Assembly: GCF_002020355.1 (NCBI RefSeq)
Contig: NZ_MPZV01000003.1
Span: 372,001-436,000 of the forward strand
Source: Thioclava sediminum
Lineage (GTDB): Bacteria; Pseudomonadota; Alphaproteobacteria; Rhodobacterales; Rhodobacteraceae
Direction of reading: 5' to 3'
Length of the DNA stretch: 64,000 bases
Below, piece after piece: positions 52,427 through 61,680 of this stretch. Position 1 is the first letter of the stretch, and each line of letters begins with the position of its first letter. Made by a program: the position numbers and the translations under genes. Below the pieces are notes generated by a model. It was not told where the DNA came from, ran no database searches, and was given only the letters and a program-made list of their open reading frames with translations.

Positions 52427-53317
52427 TCACTCGGCGGGCGCCACTCCCGGCAGACGCACGCGCAGACGTTTGATCCGGCGCGGATCGGCATCGACCACCT
52501 CGTATTCGACGCCGTTCTCGGTCACCACGACCTCGCCCCGGGCGGGCACCCGGCCAAGCTGCATGAAGACCAGACCGCCCATCGAATCGATCTCGTCATC
52601 GGCCTCCTCGTCAGACAGCCGCATCCCGATCTGCGCTTCGAACTCGTTGACCGGCGCGCGGGCCTGCACGACCCATTGGCCGGGCTTTTCCTCGCGCCAA
52701 TAGGCGTCGTCGGCCTCGTCGTGCTCGTCCTCGATCTCGCCGATCACCTGCTCGATCAGATCCTCGAGCGTGAGCAGACCGTCGACCCCGCCATATTCGT
52801 CGATCACCAGCGCCATATGGGTGCGCTGCACCTGCATCTTCTGCAGAAGCACACCGATCGGCATCGACGGCGGCACATAGAGAAGCGGACGGATCAGCTT
52901 GCGCAGCGAGAACCGGCCATTGCCCGATCCGAACCCGTATTCCAGCGCCAAGTCCTTAAGGTGAACGAGGCCCAGCGGCGTATCGAGCGTTTCCTTGAAG
53001 ACCGGCAGGCGCGAATAGCCGTGCTGACGGAACTTCTCCACCAGCTCGTCGCGGGTGATGGAGACCGGAACGGCCTCGATCTCGACTTTGGGAATGGCAA
53101 CATCGCCCACCCGCATCTTGCGCAGGTTCCCGAGCCCCAGCGGCGCTGGCGCGGGTTTGGGCGGCATTTCTACCTGTGGGGCCTCTTCTTCCATGGGGCG
53201 TTGCCCGAAAAAGCGGCTGAGCAACCCGCGCGAAGCGGGCTCCGAAGACTGACCGGGTTCTGCGTTTTCCGAACTACCGGTATTGGCGGAGGTAACTCCG
53301 TCGGCGACCTGTCCCAT
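52427..53317 (-). CDS. CorC/HlyC-type CBS-domain protein
   Basis: 296 residues without membrane helices. Two CBS modules (about 65-185; VSITRDELVEKFRQHGYSRLPVFKE and HMALVIDEYGGVDGLLTLEDLIEQVIGEIEDEHDE) are followed by the CorC_HlyC domain at the C terminus. It resembles CorC, linked with magnesium/cobalt resistance. The acidic EDEHDEADD stretch is typical. Located between lnt and ybeY. Confidence 0.9.
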   Translation of the reverse strand: MGQVADGVTSANTGSSENAEPGQSSEPASRGLLSRFFGQRPMEEEAPQVEMPPKPAPAPLGLGNLRKMRVGDVAIPKVEIEAVPVSITRDELVEKFRQHGYSRLPVFKETLDTPLGLVHLKDLALEYGFGSGNGRFSLRKLIRPLLYVPPSMPIGVLLQKMQVQRTHMALVIDEYGGVDGLLTLEDLIEQVIGEIEDEHDEADDAYWREEKPGQWVVQARAPVNEFEAQIGMRLSDEEADDEIDSMGGLVFMQLGRVPARGEVVVTENGVEYEVVDADPRRIKRLRVRLPGVAPAE

Positions 53318-53355
53318 TGTTCCTTTCCGAAAGATGACGCGGAATGCGCCTAGTC

Positions 53356-53853
53356 TTACACATATGGGTTACGAATTCCTACGCTTTCAAGAAGCCGGAT
53401 TTCGATTTGTTCCATTACTTGCGCATCTTCGTCGCGAATATGGTCATAACCCAGCAGATGCAGCACCGCGTGGATGAGCAAATGCAGCGTGTGATCTTCG
53501 ACGGATTTGCCTTGTTCTTCAGCCTCTCGGGCGCAGGTTTCATAGGCAATGGCTAGGTCGCCAAGCTCGATTTCGCCGAAGACATCAGGCGTGGGCGGTT
53601 CGGGATGGGCACCGGGGTCTTCCGCGCCGCGCTCTTCGGCGGGCCAGCTGAGCACATTGGTCGGTTTCGCCTTGTCGCGATATTCGCCGTTCAGCTCGGC
53701 GATGCGGGCATCATCGCAGGCGAGAACCGATAGGCGGCAGAGCTCCGCCTCGATCCCGCGATCCTCCAGCACCAGCGTTGCCGCACGGGTGATCAGCTCT
53801 TCCAGCCCCACAGTCTCCCAGCGGGCGTCTTCGATCTCGAGGTCAATTTCCAT
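53356..53853 (-). CDS. ybeY: Endoribonuclease YbeY
   Basis: 165 residues. The zinc motif HAVLHLLGYDH (H-x3-H-x5-H) near residue 127 is diagnostic, and NVLSWPAEE lies before it. YbeY matures 16S rRNA and takes part in ribosome quality control. It overlaps the preceding 111-residue gene by 11 bases. Confidence 0.93.
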   Translation of the reverse strand: MEIDLEIEDARWETVGLEELITRAATLVLEDRGIEAELCRLSVLACDDARIAELNGEYRDKAKPTNVLSWPAEERGAEDPGAHPEPPTPDVFGEIELGDLAIAYETCAREAEEQGKSVEDHTLHLLIHAVLHLLGYDHIRDEDAQVMEQIEIRLLESVGIRNPYV

Positions 53854-54178
53854 TGGAATTCCCGCCCTCTGCGCCAAGCGTCAGGTCGCCCACTTGCTGC
53901 CCGGCCTTGTCATAGACCAGCACCTGGCCCGCATCGGTCACCACGACCGTATAGTTGCGCGCAAAGGTCACGGCTTCGGCCTGCGCGCCCTCCGGCAGCG
54001 TGATCGCGGCGGGCAGCTGCGGCAACGGATTGGGTTGCTGCAAGCGGATGACAAGCAGCGCCACGATCGCTACAAGCCCGACGATCATCACAGCCGCAAG
54101 CGTGGTCACCAATATCTTGAGAAAGCGAAGATCGGGTGGCAGCGTGGTGGCAGGCTCTTCGTCAGGCAGGTCGGACAT
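53843..54178 (-). CDS. Small single-span membrane protein
   Basis: 111 residues: acidic N terminus with proline (LPDEEPATTLPPDLRFLK), one membrane helix (about 24-46, ILVTTLAAVMIVGLVAIVALLVIRL), and a periplasmic tail with AEAVTFARNYTVVVTDAGQVLVYDKAGQQVG that looks like a beta domain. I recognise no named family. The gene overlaps ybeY and its ATG overlaps the rluD-type gene's start by 2 bases in the opposite direction. Confidence 0.72.
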   Translation of the reverse strand: MSDLPDEEPATTLPPDLRFLKILVTTLAAVMIVGLVAIVALLVIRLQQPNPLPQLPAAITLPEGAQAEAVTFARNYTVVVTDAGQVLVYDKAGQQVGDLTLGAEGGNSNGN

Positions 54179-55229
54179 GAATAAGGAAATCCTCAGCATC
54201 GAGATCGGACCCGGCATGGGTCCCCGCCTTGATAAGGCCTTGGCGGCGGCTGTGCCAGAGGAAGCGGCGCTCTCGCGCTCGCGTCTGGCGAAACTGATCG
54301 CGGAGGGCTCGGTCAGCCGCGAGGGTGTCGCCGTGACCGATCAGAAGACCAAGGTCGCCGAGGGCGAGGTCTATCAGATCGCGCTGGAGCCTCCGAAAGA
54401 AGTCGAGACGGTCGCGCAGGACATCCCCCTCGAAGTGCTGTGGGAGGACGACGACCTGATCGTCGTGAACAAGCCTGCGGGCATGGTCACTCACCCCGCG
54501 CCGGGCACGCCCGAAGGCACGCTCGTGAACGCGCTGCTGCACCATTTCGGTGGCAATCTTTCAGGGATCGGCGGCGAGGCGCGCCCCGGCATCGTCCACC
54601 GCATCGACAAGGACACGTCCGGGCTGCTGGTCGTCGCGAAATCGGACCGGGCGCATCACGGGCTGGCCGCGCAATTCGAGGCACATACGGTGCATCGCCA
54701 TTACCGCGCGCTCTGCCACGGCGTGCCGCAGGCCTCTGATCCGCGTCTGCGCGGGCTTAACGGCGTCAGCTTCGAGCAAGGCGGCGTGCTGAAGATCGTC
54801 ACCCAACTTGCGCGCCACAAGACCGACCGGCAGAAGCAAGCGGTGGTCGCCAATGGCGGCCGTCACGCCGTCACCCGCGCCCGCACGATCGAGGATTTCA
54901 ACGGCACCGCGGCGCTGATCGATTGCTGGCTGGAGACCGGGCGCACCCATCAGATCCGCGTCCATATGGCCTATGCGGGCCACGGGCTGATCGGCGACCA
55001 GACCTATGGCGGCAAGCGCAAGATCTCGGAAAAAGCGGTGGGCGCTGCGGCTGCAGAGGCTGTGCGCGCCTTCCCGCGTCAGGCGCTCCATGCGGCGACG
55101 CTGGGCTTCATCCATCCGGTCACCGAGGAGGAGCTGTCCTTCGAGGCGCCCCTGCCCGAGGACATGACCGCGCTGATCGAGACCCTGCGCGCCGCCTCCG
55201 CGCCCCCAACTGGCGGCACGGGCCCGTGA
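54177..55229 (+). CDS. rluD: RluA-family (RluD-like) 23S rRNA pseudouridine synthase
   Basis: 350 residues. An N-terminal S4-like domain (LDKALAAAVPEEAALSRSRLAKLIAEGSV) precedes the catalytic HRIDKDTSGLLVVAKSD with the essential aspartate. The GRTHQIRVHMAYAGHGLIGDQTYGG segment is typical of RluA-type enzymes. Targets in RluD are 23S U1911/1915/1917. The start MNKEILSI may be set too early or late; the ATG lies 2 bases within the neighbouring opposite start. Confidence 0.88.
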   Translation: MNKEILSIEIGPGMGPRLDKALAAAVPEEAALSRSRLAKLIAEGSVSREGVAVTDQKTKVAEGEVYQIALEPPKEVETVAQDIPLEVLWEDDDLIVVNKPAGMVTHPAPGTPEGTLVNALLHHFGGNLSGIGGEARPGIVHRIDKDTSGLLVVAKSDRAHHGLAAQFEAHTVHRHYRALCHGVPQASDPRLRGLNGVSFEQGGVLKIVTQLARHKTDRQKQAVVANGGRHAVTRARTIEDFNGTAALIDCWLETGRTHQIRVHMAYAGHGLIGDQTYGGKRKISEKAVGAAAAEAVRAFPRQALHAATLGFIHPVTEEELSFEAPLPEDMTALIETLRAASAPPTGGTGP

Positions 55230-56668
55230 ACGTCTGGTGGGCCGAGCTTCTGACGCTGCTGATTCACTTCGGCTCTCAGGTGCTCGCGCTGTTGCGGGTG
55301 CTCACCCGGCCCGACAAACCGCCTGCGGTGCGCGCAAGCTGGACCGTGCTGATCCTCTCGGTGCCGTTTCTGGGCGTCATCCTCTACATCCTGATCGGCG
55401 AGACGCGGCTCAACCAGCGCATCGCGCGCAAGCTGCAGGCGACGGTGGACGCCCTGCCCGCCCCCGATCCGGTCGAGCCTGAAGACCTCGAGGCCGTCAC
55501 GCCGGAATATCGCGCGGCCTTCGCACGTGCCGCCGCCATCAACGGCTATGCGCCCAGCACCGGCGATGCGATCACGTTCCTGCCCGACCCGTCCGACCAA
55601 CTCGAACCGCTGATCGCCGATATCGACGCCGCCACCCAGAGCGTGCACCTCATCACCTATATCTGGCTGAGCGATCTGACCGGCATCGCCATGGCCGAGG
55701 CGCTGACCCGCGCGGCCACCCGTGGGGTAAAAGTCCGCGTCCTCGTCGACGGGCTGGGCGCGCGCGCCTTCATCAAGTCGCGGCACTGGAAGGCGATGAA
55801 AAAGGCTGGCGTGAAGACCGCCATCGCCTTTTCCTTCCGCTGGCCGCTTTTCAAGCTCGCGACGATGCGGATCGACCTGCGCAACCACCGCAAGCTCGCC
55901 GTGATCGACGGGCATGTGGCCTATGCCGGCTCGCGCAACATCGCCGACCCGGAATTCCGCATCAAGGCGCGCTTCGCCCCCTGGACGGACGTGATGCTGC
56001 GGATCGAAGGGCCGCTCGCCGCCCAGCATCAGCATATCTTCGCGACCGATTGGGTGACCCATAGCCACGAGGAAATCTCGGACCTCGTGCTCCCGACCCC
56101 CGCCGCGCCGACCGCGCGGCCCGGAACAGCGGTCGCCTTCGCCACGGGACCGATGCTGGATACGCGCGGGGTGCCGGATGTCTTCCTTGCGGTGATCGGG
56201 GCCGCGCGCGAGACGCTGACGCTCTCGACCCCCTATTTCGTGCCAGGCGAGGAGATCGCCTCGGCGCTGCGCGCCGCCAAACGCCGGGGCGTGCGGGTGC
56301 AGGTGATCGTGCCAAGGCGCAACGACTCGCGCTTTGTCGCCCATGCCGCGCGCAGCTTCTACCCGGTGCTGGCCGAGGCGGGCGTCGAGATCTGGGAGCA
56401 TGGGCCGGGCCTGTTGCACGCCAAGACCCTGCTGGCCGATGGCCGCGTGGCGATCCTCGGCTCGGCCAATCTCGACCGTCGCAGCTTCGAGCTGAATTAC
56501 GAGAACTGCGTGCTGATCGAGGATAACGAACTGGGGCTCGCACTTGGCGAACGCCAGCGCCACTGGATCGCGCAGGCCCGCCGGATCGGCCCTGAACGCA
56601 TCGCTGAATGGCCCCTGCACTGGAAAATCATCAACAATCTGATGTCGGTCCTCGCCCCGATCTTGTGA
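55226..56668 (+). CDS. cls: Cardiolipin synthase (PLD family)
   Basis: 480 residues. Two N-terminal membrane helices are followed by two HKD motifs, HRKLAVIDGHVAYAGSRN and HAKTLLADGRVAILGSANLD, each with the H-x-K-x4-D core. It condenses phosphatidylglycerol into cardiolipin. GTG start, overlapping the rluD stop by 4 bases (GTGA), so translation is probably coupled. Confidence 0.9.
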   Translation: MNVWWAELLTLLIHFGSQVLALLRVLTRPDKPPAVRASWTVLILSVPFLGVILYILIGETRLNQRIARKLQATVDALPAPDPVEPEDLEAVTPEYRAAFARAAAINGYAPSTGDAITFLPDPSDQLEPLIADIDAATQSVHLITYIWLSDLTGIAMAEALTRAATRGVKVRVLVDGLGARAFIKSRHWKAMKKAGVKTAIAFSFRWPLFKLATMRIDLRNHRKLAVIDGHVAYAGSRNIADPEFRIKARFAPWTDVMLRIEGPLAAQHQHIFATDWVTHSHEEISDLVLPTPAAPTARPGTAVAFATGPMLDTRGVPDVFLAVIGAARETLTLSTPYFVPGEEIASALRAAKRRGVRVQVIVPRRNDSRFVAHAARSFYPVLAEAGVEIWEHGPGLLHAKTLLADGRVAILGSANLDRRSFELNYENCVLIEDNELGLALGERQRHWIAQARRIGPERIAEWPLHWKIINNLMSVLAPIL

Positions 56669-56784
56669 GGCGTCAGATGTTTTTTTACACATGCGCGACG
56701 GAAATCCCGTTACGATACGTTGATCTTTCTATGCGACTGCGTCAGGGCGGCTTTCGGTGAACCAATCGCCACTGCCCTGCGTTT

Positions 56785-56814
56785 CTTGAAAGAACGGGGA
56801 GATATCCCCATATT
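56785..56814 (+). promoter_or_regulatory. Sigma-32-type promoter in front of rpoH
   Basis: A -35 CTTGAA (56785-56790) and -10 CCCCATATT (56806-56814) with a 15-base spacer match the heat-shock sigma-32 consensus. They lie 33 bases before the rpoH start, so rpoH may be autoregulated. Confidence 0.75.
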
Positions 56815-56846
56815 GAGCAGCCGCCAAAAGGGAGACATGGGAGACG

Positions 56847-57746
56847 ATGACGAGCTATACAAACCTTCCGGCCCCGAGTCCTGAGCAGGGGCTGAACCGC
56901 TATCTTCAGGAAATCCGGAAGTTCCCGCTTCTGGAGCCGGAACAAGAATACATGCTGGCCAAGCGTTGGGCCGATCATCAGGATACCGAGGCCGCGCACC
57001 AGATGGTGACCTCGCACCTGCGTCTCGCCGCGAAGATCGCGATGGGCTATCGCGGCTATGGCCTGCCGCAGGCCGAGGTGATCTCGGAGGCCAATGTCGG
57101 TCTGATGCAGGCCGTGAAGCGCTTCGATCCCGAGAAGGGGTTCCGCCTCGCGACCTACGCGATGTGGTGGATCCGCGCCGCGATTCAGGAATACATCCTG
57201 CGCTCGTGGAGCCTCGTGAAACTGGGCACCACCTCGGCGCAGAAGAAGCTGTTCTTCAACCTGCGCAAGGCGAAGTCCAAGATCGGCGCCTATGAAGACG
57301 GCGACATGCGCCCCGAGAACGTCAAGCAGATCGCGACCGATCTGAACGTGACCGAGGAAGAAGTGATCTCGATGAACCGGCGCATGTCGGGCTCGGACGC
57401 CTCGCTGAACGCGCAGATCGGCGCCGGTGACGAAGGCGGGGCCGCGCAGTGGCAGGATTGGCTCGAAGACGAGGATGCCGATCAGGCCGAGGCCTACGCC
57501 GAGACCGAAGAGATGGAAGCCCGCCGCGAGATGCTGATGGACGCGATGGACGTCCTCAACGATCGCGAGAAGGACATCCTGATGCAGCGCCGCCTGCGCG
57601 ACGACCCGGTCACGCTGGAGGAGCTTTCGGGCGTCTATGACGTCTCGCGCGAGCGTATCCGCCAGATCGAGGTCCGCGCCTTCGAGAAGCTGCAAAAGCG
57701 CATGACCGAATTGGCACGCGAAAAAGGTATGAACGTGCCCGACTGA
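56847..57746 (+). CDS. rpoH: RNA polymerase heat-shock sigma factor RpoH (sigma-32)
   Basis: 299 residues. Region 2 has SHLRLAAKIAMGYRGYGLPQAEVISEANVGLMQAVKRFDPEKGFRLATYAMWWIRAAIQEYILRSW, the RpoH box is QKKLFFNLRKAKSK, and region 4 has the HTH LEELSGVYDVSRERIRQIE. It directs transcription of chaperones and proteases. It follows the sigma-32-like promoter above. A second rpoH elsewhere is possible, as in other Rhodobacterales. Confidence 0.95.
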   Translation: MTSYTNLPAPSPEQGLNRYLQEIRKFPLLEPEQEYMLAKRWADHQDTEAAHQMVTSHLRLAAKIAMGYRGYGLPQAEVISEANVGLMQAVKRFDPEKGFRLATYAMWWIRAAIQEYILRSWSLVKLGTTSAQKKLFFNLRKAKSKIGAYEDGDMRPENVKQIATDLNVTEEEVISMNRRMSGSDASLNAQIGAGDEGGAAQWQDWLEDEDADQAEAYAETEEMEARREMLMDAMDVLNDREKDILMQRRLRDDPVTLEELSGVYDVSRERIRQIEVRAFEKLQKRMTELAREKGMNVPD

Positions 57747-57776
57747 CGCGCGATTTGTAACGAGTATCGAAGTATC

Positions 57777-57810
57777 TCGCCGTTCCCATCCGGGGGCGGC
57801 GATTTTCTTT
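57777..57810 (+). terminator. Terminator after rpoH
   Basis: Stem TCGCCG/CGGCGA (57777-57782 and 57797-57802) with further inner C/G pairs, followed by TTTTCTTT. It lies 31 bases after the stop. Confidence 0.75.
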
Positions 57811-57840
57811 GCGCCGCATCTCTTTGGACAGCGCCTGCAG

Positions 57841-58074
57841 CTATCGCCGCGCCCGCGTCATGTGCCGCAATTGGTAAAGGAAAACGACGAAGGCTACGAA
57901 GGCGAGCGCCAGCCAGACCGCACCGGATTGCGCATGATAGACCACGCCCTCCTCCGGGTCGAAGCAGCGCCCCATTTCGTTGAAGCAGCTCCGCCAGCGG
58001 AAATATTGCGCGTAATAGGCATAGCCGAAGGCAAGCGTCAGCCCGAGGCTGAAAAGCATCCCGATCGCGCGCAT
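57841..58074 (-). CDS. Small membrane protein, 77 residues
   Basis: Two hydrophobic segments (about 5-24 and 51-69) flank a loop with two cysteines (FRWRSCFNEMGRCFDPEEG). The C terminus is basic. No family is recognised. The frame lies between rpoH and a Gfo/Idh gene in the opposite direction, and composition looks like a real membrane protein. Confidence 0.6.
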   Translation of the reverse strand: MRAIGMLFSLGLTLAFGYAYYAQYFRWRSCFNEMGRCFDPEEGVVYHAQSGAVWLALAFVAFVVFLYQLRHMTRARR

Positions 58075-58192
58075 CTCTGGCAGCCCCCTCCGTTTCGACC
58101 CAGCCTAGCGATGCGCGACACCCGGTCAACGCGCCCCCGTTGCACCCGGTCCTGATTGCGCTACCATCGCCTCGCCAAAAGGAGGGTAGTCT

Positions 58193-59170
58193 ATGGCCGT
58201 TTTGAACTGGGGCATTCTGGGAGCAGCGAAATTCGCGCGCGAGCACATGGGCCGGGCGATCCACGCGGCTGAGGGCGCGCGGCTGGCGGCGCTCGCGACG
58301 TCGAGCCCCGAAAGAGCCGATCCGTTCAAGGCCTTCGCGCCCGATCTTAAGGTCCATGACAGCTATGACGCGCTGCTCGCCGACCCCGAGATCGACGTGG
58401 TCTATATCCCGTTGCCCAACACGCTCCATGTCGAATGGACGAAGAAGGCGCTGGCGGCAGGCAAGCATGTGCTGACGGAGAAGCCGATCGCGATGAAGGC
58501 CGAGGAGATCAACGCGCTGATCGAAGCGCGCGACGCGGCCGGAAAATTCGCGACCGAGGCCTATATGATCGTGCATCACCCGCAATGGCAGCAGGTGCGC
58601 GACTGGCTCGACGCGGGCGCGATCGGCGAGCTGCGTCACGCCGATGTGGCCTTCACCTTCAACAACCCCGACCCCACCAATATCCGCAACAAGCCGGAGA
58701 TGGGCGGCGGCTCGATCCCCGATATCGGCGTCTATGCCTATTCCTGCGTGCGCTTCGCAGCCCAGGCCGAACCGGGCGATCTGCGCGCCGTCATCCATCG
58801 CGAGAACGATGTCGACACCTTCGCGCAGGTCACCGGCGAGATGATTTCCGACAAGGGTCGTTTCACCTATGCCGCGATGACCTCGACCCGGCTGCACCCG
58901 CGTCAGGAAGCGGTGTTCCAAGGCTCCGAAGGTGTGATCCGCCTCACCTGCCCGTTCAACGCGAATGTTTTCGATCAGGCCGAGGTCACCCTGATCCGCA
59001 AAGGCAAACCCGACGAGGTTGTCCGCTATCCTGGCGTCAATCAATATGTGATTCAGGTGGAAGCCTTCGTGCGCCACGTCACCGAGGGCGCCCCCTATAC
59101 GTGGACGCTCGAAGACGCGCGCGGCACGCAGGCAATGATCGACAAGGTGTTCGCCAGCGAACAGGGATGA
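58193..59170 (+). CDS. Gfo/Idh/MocA-family oxidoreductase
   Basis: 325 residues. The N-terminal Rossmann fold begins LNWGILGAAKFAREHMG and continues with DVVYIPLPNTLHVEWTKKALAAGKHVLTEKPIAM, the family signature. The C-terminal domain contains GGGSIPDIGVYAYSCVRF. Members act on sugars, inositols or bile-pigment-like substrates with NAD(P). The substrate is unknown. It is monocistronic or followed by the channel gene. Confidence 0.9.
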   Translation: MAVLNWGILGAAKFAREHMGRAIHAAEGARLAALATSSPERADPFKAFAPDLKVHDSYDALLADPEIDVVYIPLPNTLHVEWTKKALAAGKHVLTEKPIAMKAEEINALIEARDAAGKFATEAYMIVHHPQWQQVRDWLDAGAIGELRHADVAFTFNNPDPTNIRNKPEMGGGSIPDIGVYAYSCVRFAAQAEPGDLRAVIHRENDVDTFAQVTGEMISDKGRFTYAAMTSTRLHPRQEAVFQGSEGVIRLTCPFNANVFDQAEVTLIRKGKPDEVVRYPGVNQYVIQVEAFVRHVTEGAPYTWTLEDARGTQAMIDKVFASEQG

Positions 59171-59218
59171 CGCGGTCGCGACTCGGGAACAAAGAACGCC
59201 TGGCGGTGTTCTGGATGA

Positions 59219-60127
59219 ATGAAATCACATAGTTCCCAAAGTAACGATCAGAACCAGTCCGACGACGAGAGCGGGAAAGCCTCCAACGCCGTGCGCGAAA
59301 GGCATGAAGAGCGCTCGGTGATGCAGGCTTCGCGCCTCTCGGCGCGGCTGATCTACGCCGTGATCCGCCATGACGGCGATGAGGAGCTGAACCGCCCGCT
59401 GATCTCGCTCGTGTGGTCGGGTCTCGCCGCTGGCATCCTCATCAGCCTCTCGGTCATCGCGCAGGCAAGCTTGCATGCCCGTTTGCCCGACGAGGATTGG
59501 CGGATACTGGTCGAGTCGCTTGGCTATTCGGCCGGGTTCATGGTGGTGATCTTCGGGCGGATGCAGCTGTTTACCGAGAACACGATCACGACCGTGCTGC
59601 CCGTGGTGGCCGATCGCTCGCTGACCTGCCTGCTGAAGATGCTGCGGCTCTGGGCGATCGTGCTCGCGTCCAACGTGCTGGGCTGCGCGATCGCCTCGGG
59701 CTTCCTGAGCATCCCGCATGTGATCCCCGACGAGATGACCGACAGTCTGCTCGCGGTGGCGCGTCACGCGACCGATGGGGATATGGGGCAGAACTTCTAC
59801 CGCGCGATGCCTGCGGGGATCATCATCGCCGCCGTGGTGTGGATCATGCCTGCAGCACAAGGCAGCTCTTTCCTCGTGATCCTCGCGATGACATGGCTGC
59901 TTGCCGCCTCGGGCTCGGCCCACGTCATCGCGGGCTCGGTCGAGGCGGGGCTGCTGGTCTGGGCCGGCCAGATGAGCCTTGCCGAGGCGTTCAGCCGGTT
60001 CTTCCTGCCGGTGCTGGCGGGCAATGTCGCGGGCGGCACGGCGGTCTTCACGCTGCTCACATGGGGGCAGGTGAAGAACGAGGTGACGGGCGAACAGGAC
60101 GCGGCGGAAACCGCGTCCGACCGATAA
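59219..60127 (+). CDS. Formate/nitrite transporter-family (YfdC-like) membrane protein
   Basis: 302 residues. A charged N terminus of about 55 residues precedes six helices of the FNT fold, with SYLGYSAGFMVVIFGRMQLFTENT-type and QMSLAEAFSRFFLPVLAGNVAGGTAVFTLL segments. It resembles YfdC, a FNT relative with unknown substrate. It could be a channel for small anions. N-terminal start MKSHSSQ is provisional. Confidence 0.85.
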   Translation: MKSHSSQSNDQNQSDDESGKASNAVRERHEERSVMQASRLSARLIYAVIRHDGDEELNRPLISLVWSGLAAGILISLSVIAQASLHARLPDEDWRILVESLGYSAGFMVVIFGRMQLFTENTITTVLPVVADRSLTCLLKMLRLWAIVLASNVLGCAIASGFLSIPHVIPDEMTDSLLAVARHATDGDMGQNFYRAMPAGIIIAAVVWIMPAAQGSSFLVILAMTWLLAASGSAHVIAGSVEAGLLVWAGQMSLAEAFSRFFLPVLAGNVAGGTAVFTLLTWGQVKNEVTGEQDAAETASDR

Positions 60128-60146
60128 GCGAGCGCCGCCGGGCGCC

Positions 60147-60947
60147 TCAGCGCAGCTTCGGCGGTTTGCTCGGGTCCATGCCGGGGGCGGAACCGGGGAC
60201 GATCTCCTGCACCTCTTCCTCTTCCGGCTCCGGCACGTGCAGCACGAGGCCCTTCTCCAGCAAAAGCTGCGCGGCCTTCTCCTCGGGCTCGAGGAAGGTC
60301 ACGTCCAGCTCGCCCGCATCCAGCCCGGAGAAGGTCAGCGCCTCGCCCATCGCCTTGGCGATCCCGGCGCGGAAATGCTCATGCGCGCCGATCACCGCGA
60401 GCACATGGCCCCGATGGCCGTCCTCATAGGTCACGCCGCCCAGCACCGCGGCCTGCGCGATGCCAGCGAGCTGATGCAGCTTCGCCTCGAACGCGGGCAG
60501 CAGCAGCGCGATCACCGCGGGAGACAGGCCCGGAGCGGTGAATTCCACCGGGCGGCCCTGCGCCTCGGACGGCGTATGCGCGAGCGTCTCGGTCAGCCAA
60601 TCCAGCGCCTCGGGCGGCAGAAGCATCGCCGAATCCGCCACTGCGAGATTGACGCCGAGCCCGATATTCTCGCCCACCAGATGCTGCGCGATCACCCGGC
60701 CCGGCAGCGCGGCATAGGGCTGCGGGCCGTCGGCGAATTCGCCCAGACGATCCTCGGTGTCGAAGACGAGGACGAAATCGCCCTCTTCGGTGGAGAACAC
60801 CTGCGGCTTGATGTTTTCGTCCTCGGGTTCTTCCTCGAGAAGCAGGAAAAGCTCGGCATCGGCGAGACGGTCGAACACGGCGAGGCGCTTGGCCTCGTTC
60901 TCGGGTTCGGCTTCCATCGCGGCATGGGCGCGGTCATAGGGGGTCAT
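60147..60947 (-). CDS. SseB-family protein
   Basis: 266 residues, soluble and acidic. The N-terminal SseB-type domain has RLAVFDRLADAELFLLLEEE and DFVLVFDTEDRLGEFADGPQPYAALPGRVIA, and a second related domain follows. The C terminus is rich in Glu and Pro. Named after an enterobacterial protein that affects serine sensitivity; no function is defined here. It overlaps the glycosylase gene by 4 bases. Confidence 0.8.
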   Translation of the reverse strand: MTPYDRAHAAMEAEPENEAKRLAVFDRLADAELFLLLEEEPEDENIKPQVFSTEEGDFVLVFDTEDRLGEFADGPQPYAALPGRVIAQHLVGENIGLGVNLAVADSAMLLPPEALDWLTETLAHTPSEAQGRPVEFTAPGLSPAVIALLLPAFEAKLHQLAGIAQAAVLGGVTYEDGHRGHVLAVIGAHEHFRAGIAKAMGEALTFSGLDAGELDVTFLEPEEKAAQLLLEKGLVLHVPEPEEEEVQEIVPGSAPGMDPSKPPKLR

Positions 60948-61525
60948 GTCAGCTCCTTCACCCGCGCGCGCAGGACCGGCAGCAGGTCGGCCTCGAACCA
61001 CGGGTTTTTCTTCAGCCATCCCGTATTGCGCCAGGACGGATGAGGCAAGGGGAAGAGGCGCGGCGCGTGGTCTCGCCACCCCATCACGGCCTGCTTCACG
61101 TTGCGCGTGCCCAGATGCCAGCGCTGCGCGGCACCACCCACAAGAAGCGTCAGATCGACCGGGCCGATCTCGGCCATGACACGCTCGCGCCACGTCTCGG
61201 CGCAGATCAAAGGCGGCGGCAGATCCGAGCCCTTCGCGTCATAGCCCGGAAAGCAGAATGCCATCGGCGCGATCGCGATGCGGGTCGTGTCGTAGAAGGT
61301 CTCGCGGTCCACGCCCATCCAGTCGCGCAGCCGGTCCCCCGAGCGGTCATTGAACGGCACACCCGTCTCATGCACCCGAAGCCCCGGCGCCTGCCCCACG
61401 ATCAGCACGCGCGCCCCCGCCCCGAACCACGCAACGGGTCGCGGAGAATGCCCCGTGGCCGTCGCGCGGAACCGCGCCGCGCAGATGCGACAGGCCCGGA
61501 TCTCCTCTTGCACGGGTCGGGTCAT
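60944..61525 (-). CDS. Uracil-DNA glycosylase-superfamily protein
   Basis: 193 residues. The motif LIVGQAPGLRVHETGVPFNDRSGDRLRDWMG (water-activating region) and C-terminal PLPHPSWRN place it in the uracil-DNA glycosylase superfamily. An N-terminal C-x2-C pair (ACRICAARF) is seen but the full iron-sulfur set of family 4 is not. It may remove uracil or act on an unknown base. It precedes the SseB-like gene, overlapping by 4 bases. Confidence 0.82.
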   Translation of the reverse strand: MTRPVQEEIRACRICAARFRATATGHSPRPVAWFGAGARVLIVGQAPGLRVHETGVPFNDRSGDRLRDWMGVDRETFYDTTRIAIAPMAFCFPGYDAKGSDLPPPLICAETWRERVMAEIGPVDLTLLVGGAAQRWHLGTRNVKQAVMGWRDHAPRLFPLPHPSWRNTGWLKKNPWFEADLLPVLRARVKELT

Positions 61526-61680
61526 AGTTTCCTCTCTGGTGTCAATGTGTTCCTCGTTGCATAACCCTCCTCCAAGTGAACATAATCCTGCCCAAATCCA
61601 AGGTTAGGTGGGTTCTCAGCCTGCGCCCCCCGTGATTTAGTGGCGAGACGCGTATAATTGGAGACCCGGACCGAGAGCTA

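Noticed and set aside
51122-53353. 743-codon plus-strand frame opposite lnt and the CorC gene
   Set aside because: Antisense shadow with basic low-complexity translation.
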